Positions 5,160-5,485 of a DNA stretch of 5,485 bases are shown here, piece after piece. Position numbers and translations under genes: made by a program. Source of the DNA: an uncultured Actinomycetospora sp. (GTDB lineage: Bacteria; Actinomycetota; Actinomycetes; Mycobacteriales; Pseudonocardiaceae); NCBI GenBank assembly GCA_902805495.1, contig CADCTH010000401.1, positions 1 to 5,485 of the forward strand, in the 5' to 3' direction. Position 1 is the stretch's first letter. Each line of letters starts with the position of its first letter. A model generated the notes under the pieces. It saw only the letters and a program-made list of their open reading frames with translations, had not been told where the DNA came from and did not search any database.

Positions 5160-5352
5160 TCAGCGCAGGGTCACCACCAGCTCGCCGTCGTCATCGGTGG
5201 CGGAGTACGCGCGCACGTCGTCGGCGCCGGTCGCGCAGGAGCCGTCGGCCAGCGAGAACTGGTGATGGTGCAGCGGGCACATCACCACCTCGCCGTCGGT
5301 GAGGCCGTCGGCGAGCGGGCCGCCGCGGTGCGGGCAGATCGCCCGCAGCGCG
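5160..5352 (-). pseudogene. nirD: NirD-like Rieske [2Fe-2S] protein, C-terminal fragment without a start
   Basis: The reading frame ending at TGA 5160-5162 encodes a Rieske-type half: ALRAICPHRGGPLADG, then VVMCPLHHHQFSLADGSC, then a short beta-strand tail ending ELVVTLR. The two ligand pairs, C-x-H in CPH and C-xx-H in CPLH, are intact. The layout matches the small subunit NirD of assimilatory NAD(P)H nitrite reductases or a related Rieske ferredoxin. The N-terminal strands are missing. In this frame a TGA at 5376-5378 lies upstream and no ATG, GTG or TTG occurs before the first cluster motif (only GTG-GTG-ATG just before CPLH). It therefore cannot be translated independently as a working protein. 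Upstream the sequence becomes a nitrate reductase fragment in another frame. nirD is the most likely name; another Rieske ferredoxin is possible. Confidence 0.7.
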
Positions 5353-5485
5353 CCGGTCGCGCACCAGCGGGGTGGTCAGCCGGTCGGGGTGGGCCAGCAG
5401 CTCCGCCGACGACAGGCCCTTCTCGCAGAGCCCGCCCCGGTTGGTCGGGAAGTTCGCGCCCGTTACCTCGAGCACCGGCCCGGCG
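5353..5485 (-). pseudogene. nasA: Assimilatory nitrate reductase catalytic subunit, N-terminal fragment (partial at right edge)
   Basis: Codons from 5484 down to 5353 read VLEVTGANFPTNRGG, LCEKGLSSAELLAHPDRL and TTPLVRDR. This closely fits the molybdopterin oxidoreductase Fe4S4 domain of assimilatory nitrate reductases (NasA/NarB). There, FPTNRGGLC(Q/E)KG carries the last cluster cysteine and HPDRLTTPL precedes the molybdopterin domain. The gene starts outside the window. After VRDR, continuation in the same frame gives Arg/Pro-rich nonsense to a stop at 5191. The next base frame instead gives the Rieske fragment. The roughly 600 further residues of the molybdopterin domains are absent. It is either a true deletion scar or an assembly chimera. 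Confidence 0.7.

Noticed and set aside
4459..5265. 268-codon plus-strand open frame
   Set aside because: Antisense of the isomerase-family gene; Ser/Thr/Arg-rich and without motifs.
5191..5475. A single 94-residue protein from GTG 5475
   Set aside because: Only its first 40 or so residues are family-like (NasA). The remainder is frame-shifted Rieske sequence, so it is not a genuine protein end.

Overview
The window is very GC-rich with strong G/C at third codon positions. It reads as actinobacterial chromosome, most likely Pseudonocardiaceae-like (for example Pseudonocardia or Actinomycetospora). Support comes from the codon bias, an enzyme of the mycothiol-dependent isomerase family (mycothiol is an actinobacterial thiol), and the ValRS and DUF4190-type proteins. 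The genus is an inference; the phylum is fairly safe. No rRNA, tRNA, CRISPR array, insertion sequence or integrase is visible.

Layout, left to right: (1) the N-terminal 464 codons of valyl-tRNA synthetase (valS) on the minus strand, running off the left edge. Its promoter appears to sit so close to the ATG that the mRNA may be leaderless. (2) Divergently, a zinc-free MDR-family NADPH:quinone oxidoreductase on the plus strand. (3) A block of about 0.9 kb (2484-3358) with looser base composition. It holds two tandem hairpins, a probable promoter lying across the second one, a possible 25-codon mini-ORF with an excellent ribosome-binding site, and a 154-codon gene of unknown function. That gene resembles only the N-terminal part of actinomycete FtsK/TraB-type DNA translocases. 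(4) A membrane protein on the plus strand with a Pro/Ala-rich cytoplasmic N-terminus, a DUF4190-like glycine-rich membrane region and an exported DUF4352-like domain. (5) Convergent to it, with 7 bp between stop codons, a minus-strand enzyme of the maleylpyruvate isomerase / mycothiol-dependent family. (6) At the right edge, on the minus strand, a broken chimera: a piece of the assimilatory nitrate reductase N-terminus (nasA) joined, in the wrong frame, to the C-terminal Rieske half of a NirD-like nitrite reductase small subunit.

The genes do not form one obvious pathway. valS and the oxidoreductase are ordinary chromosomal genes. The 2484-3358 block looks like a small acquired or decaying insert. 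The right edge looks like the scar of a lost nitrate/nitrite assimilation locus, or an assembly chimera. I did not find a convincing new multi-gene system. The most unusual items are the nasA/nirD junction, the hairpin/promoter/mini-ORF arrangement before the 154-codon gene, and a perfect 16-bp inverted repeat embedded in the isomerase-family gene just past the convergent stops.
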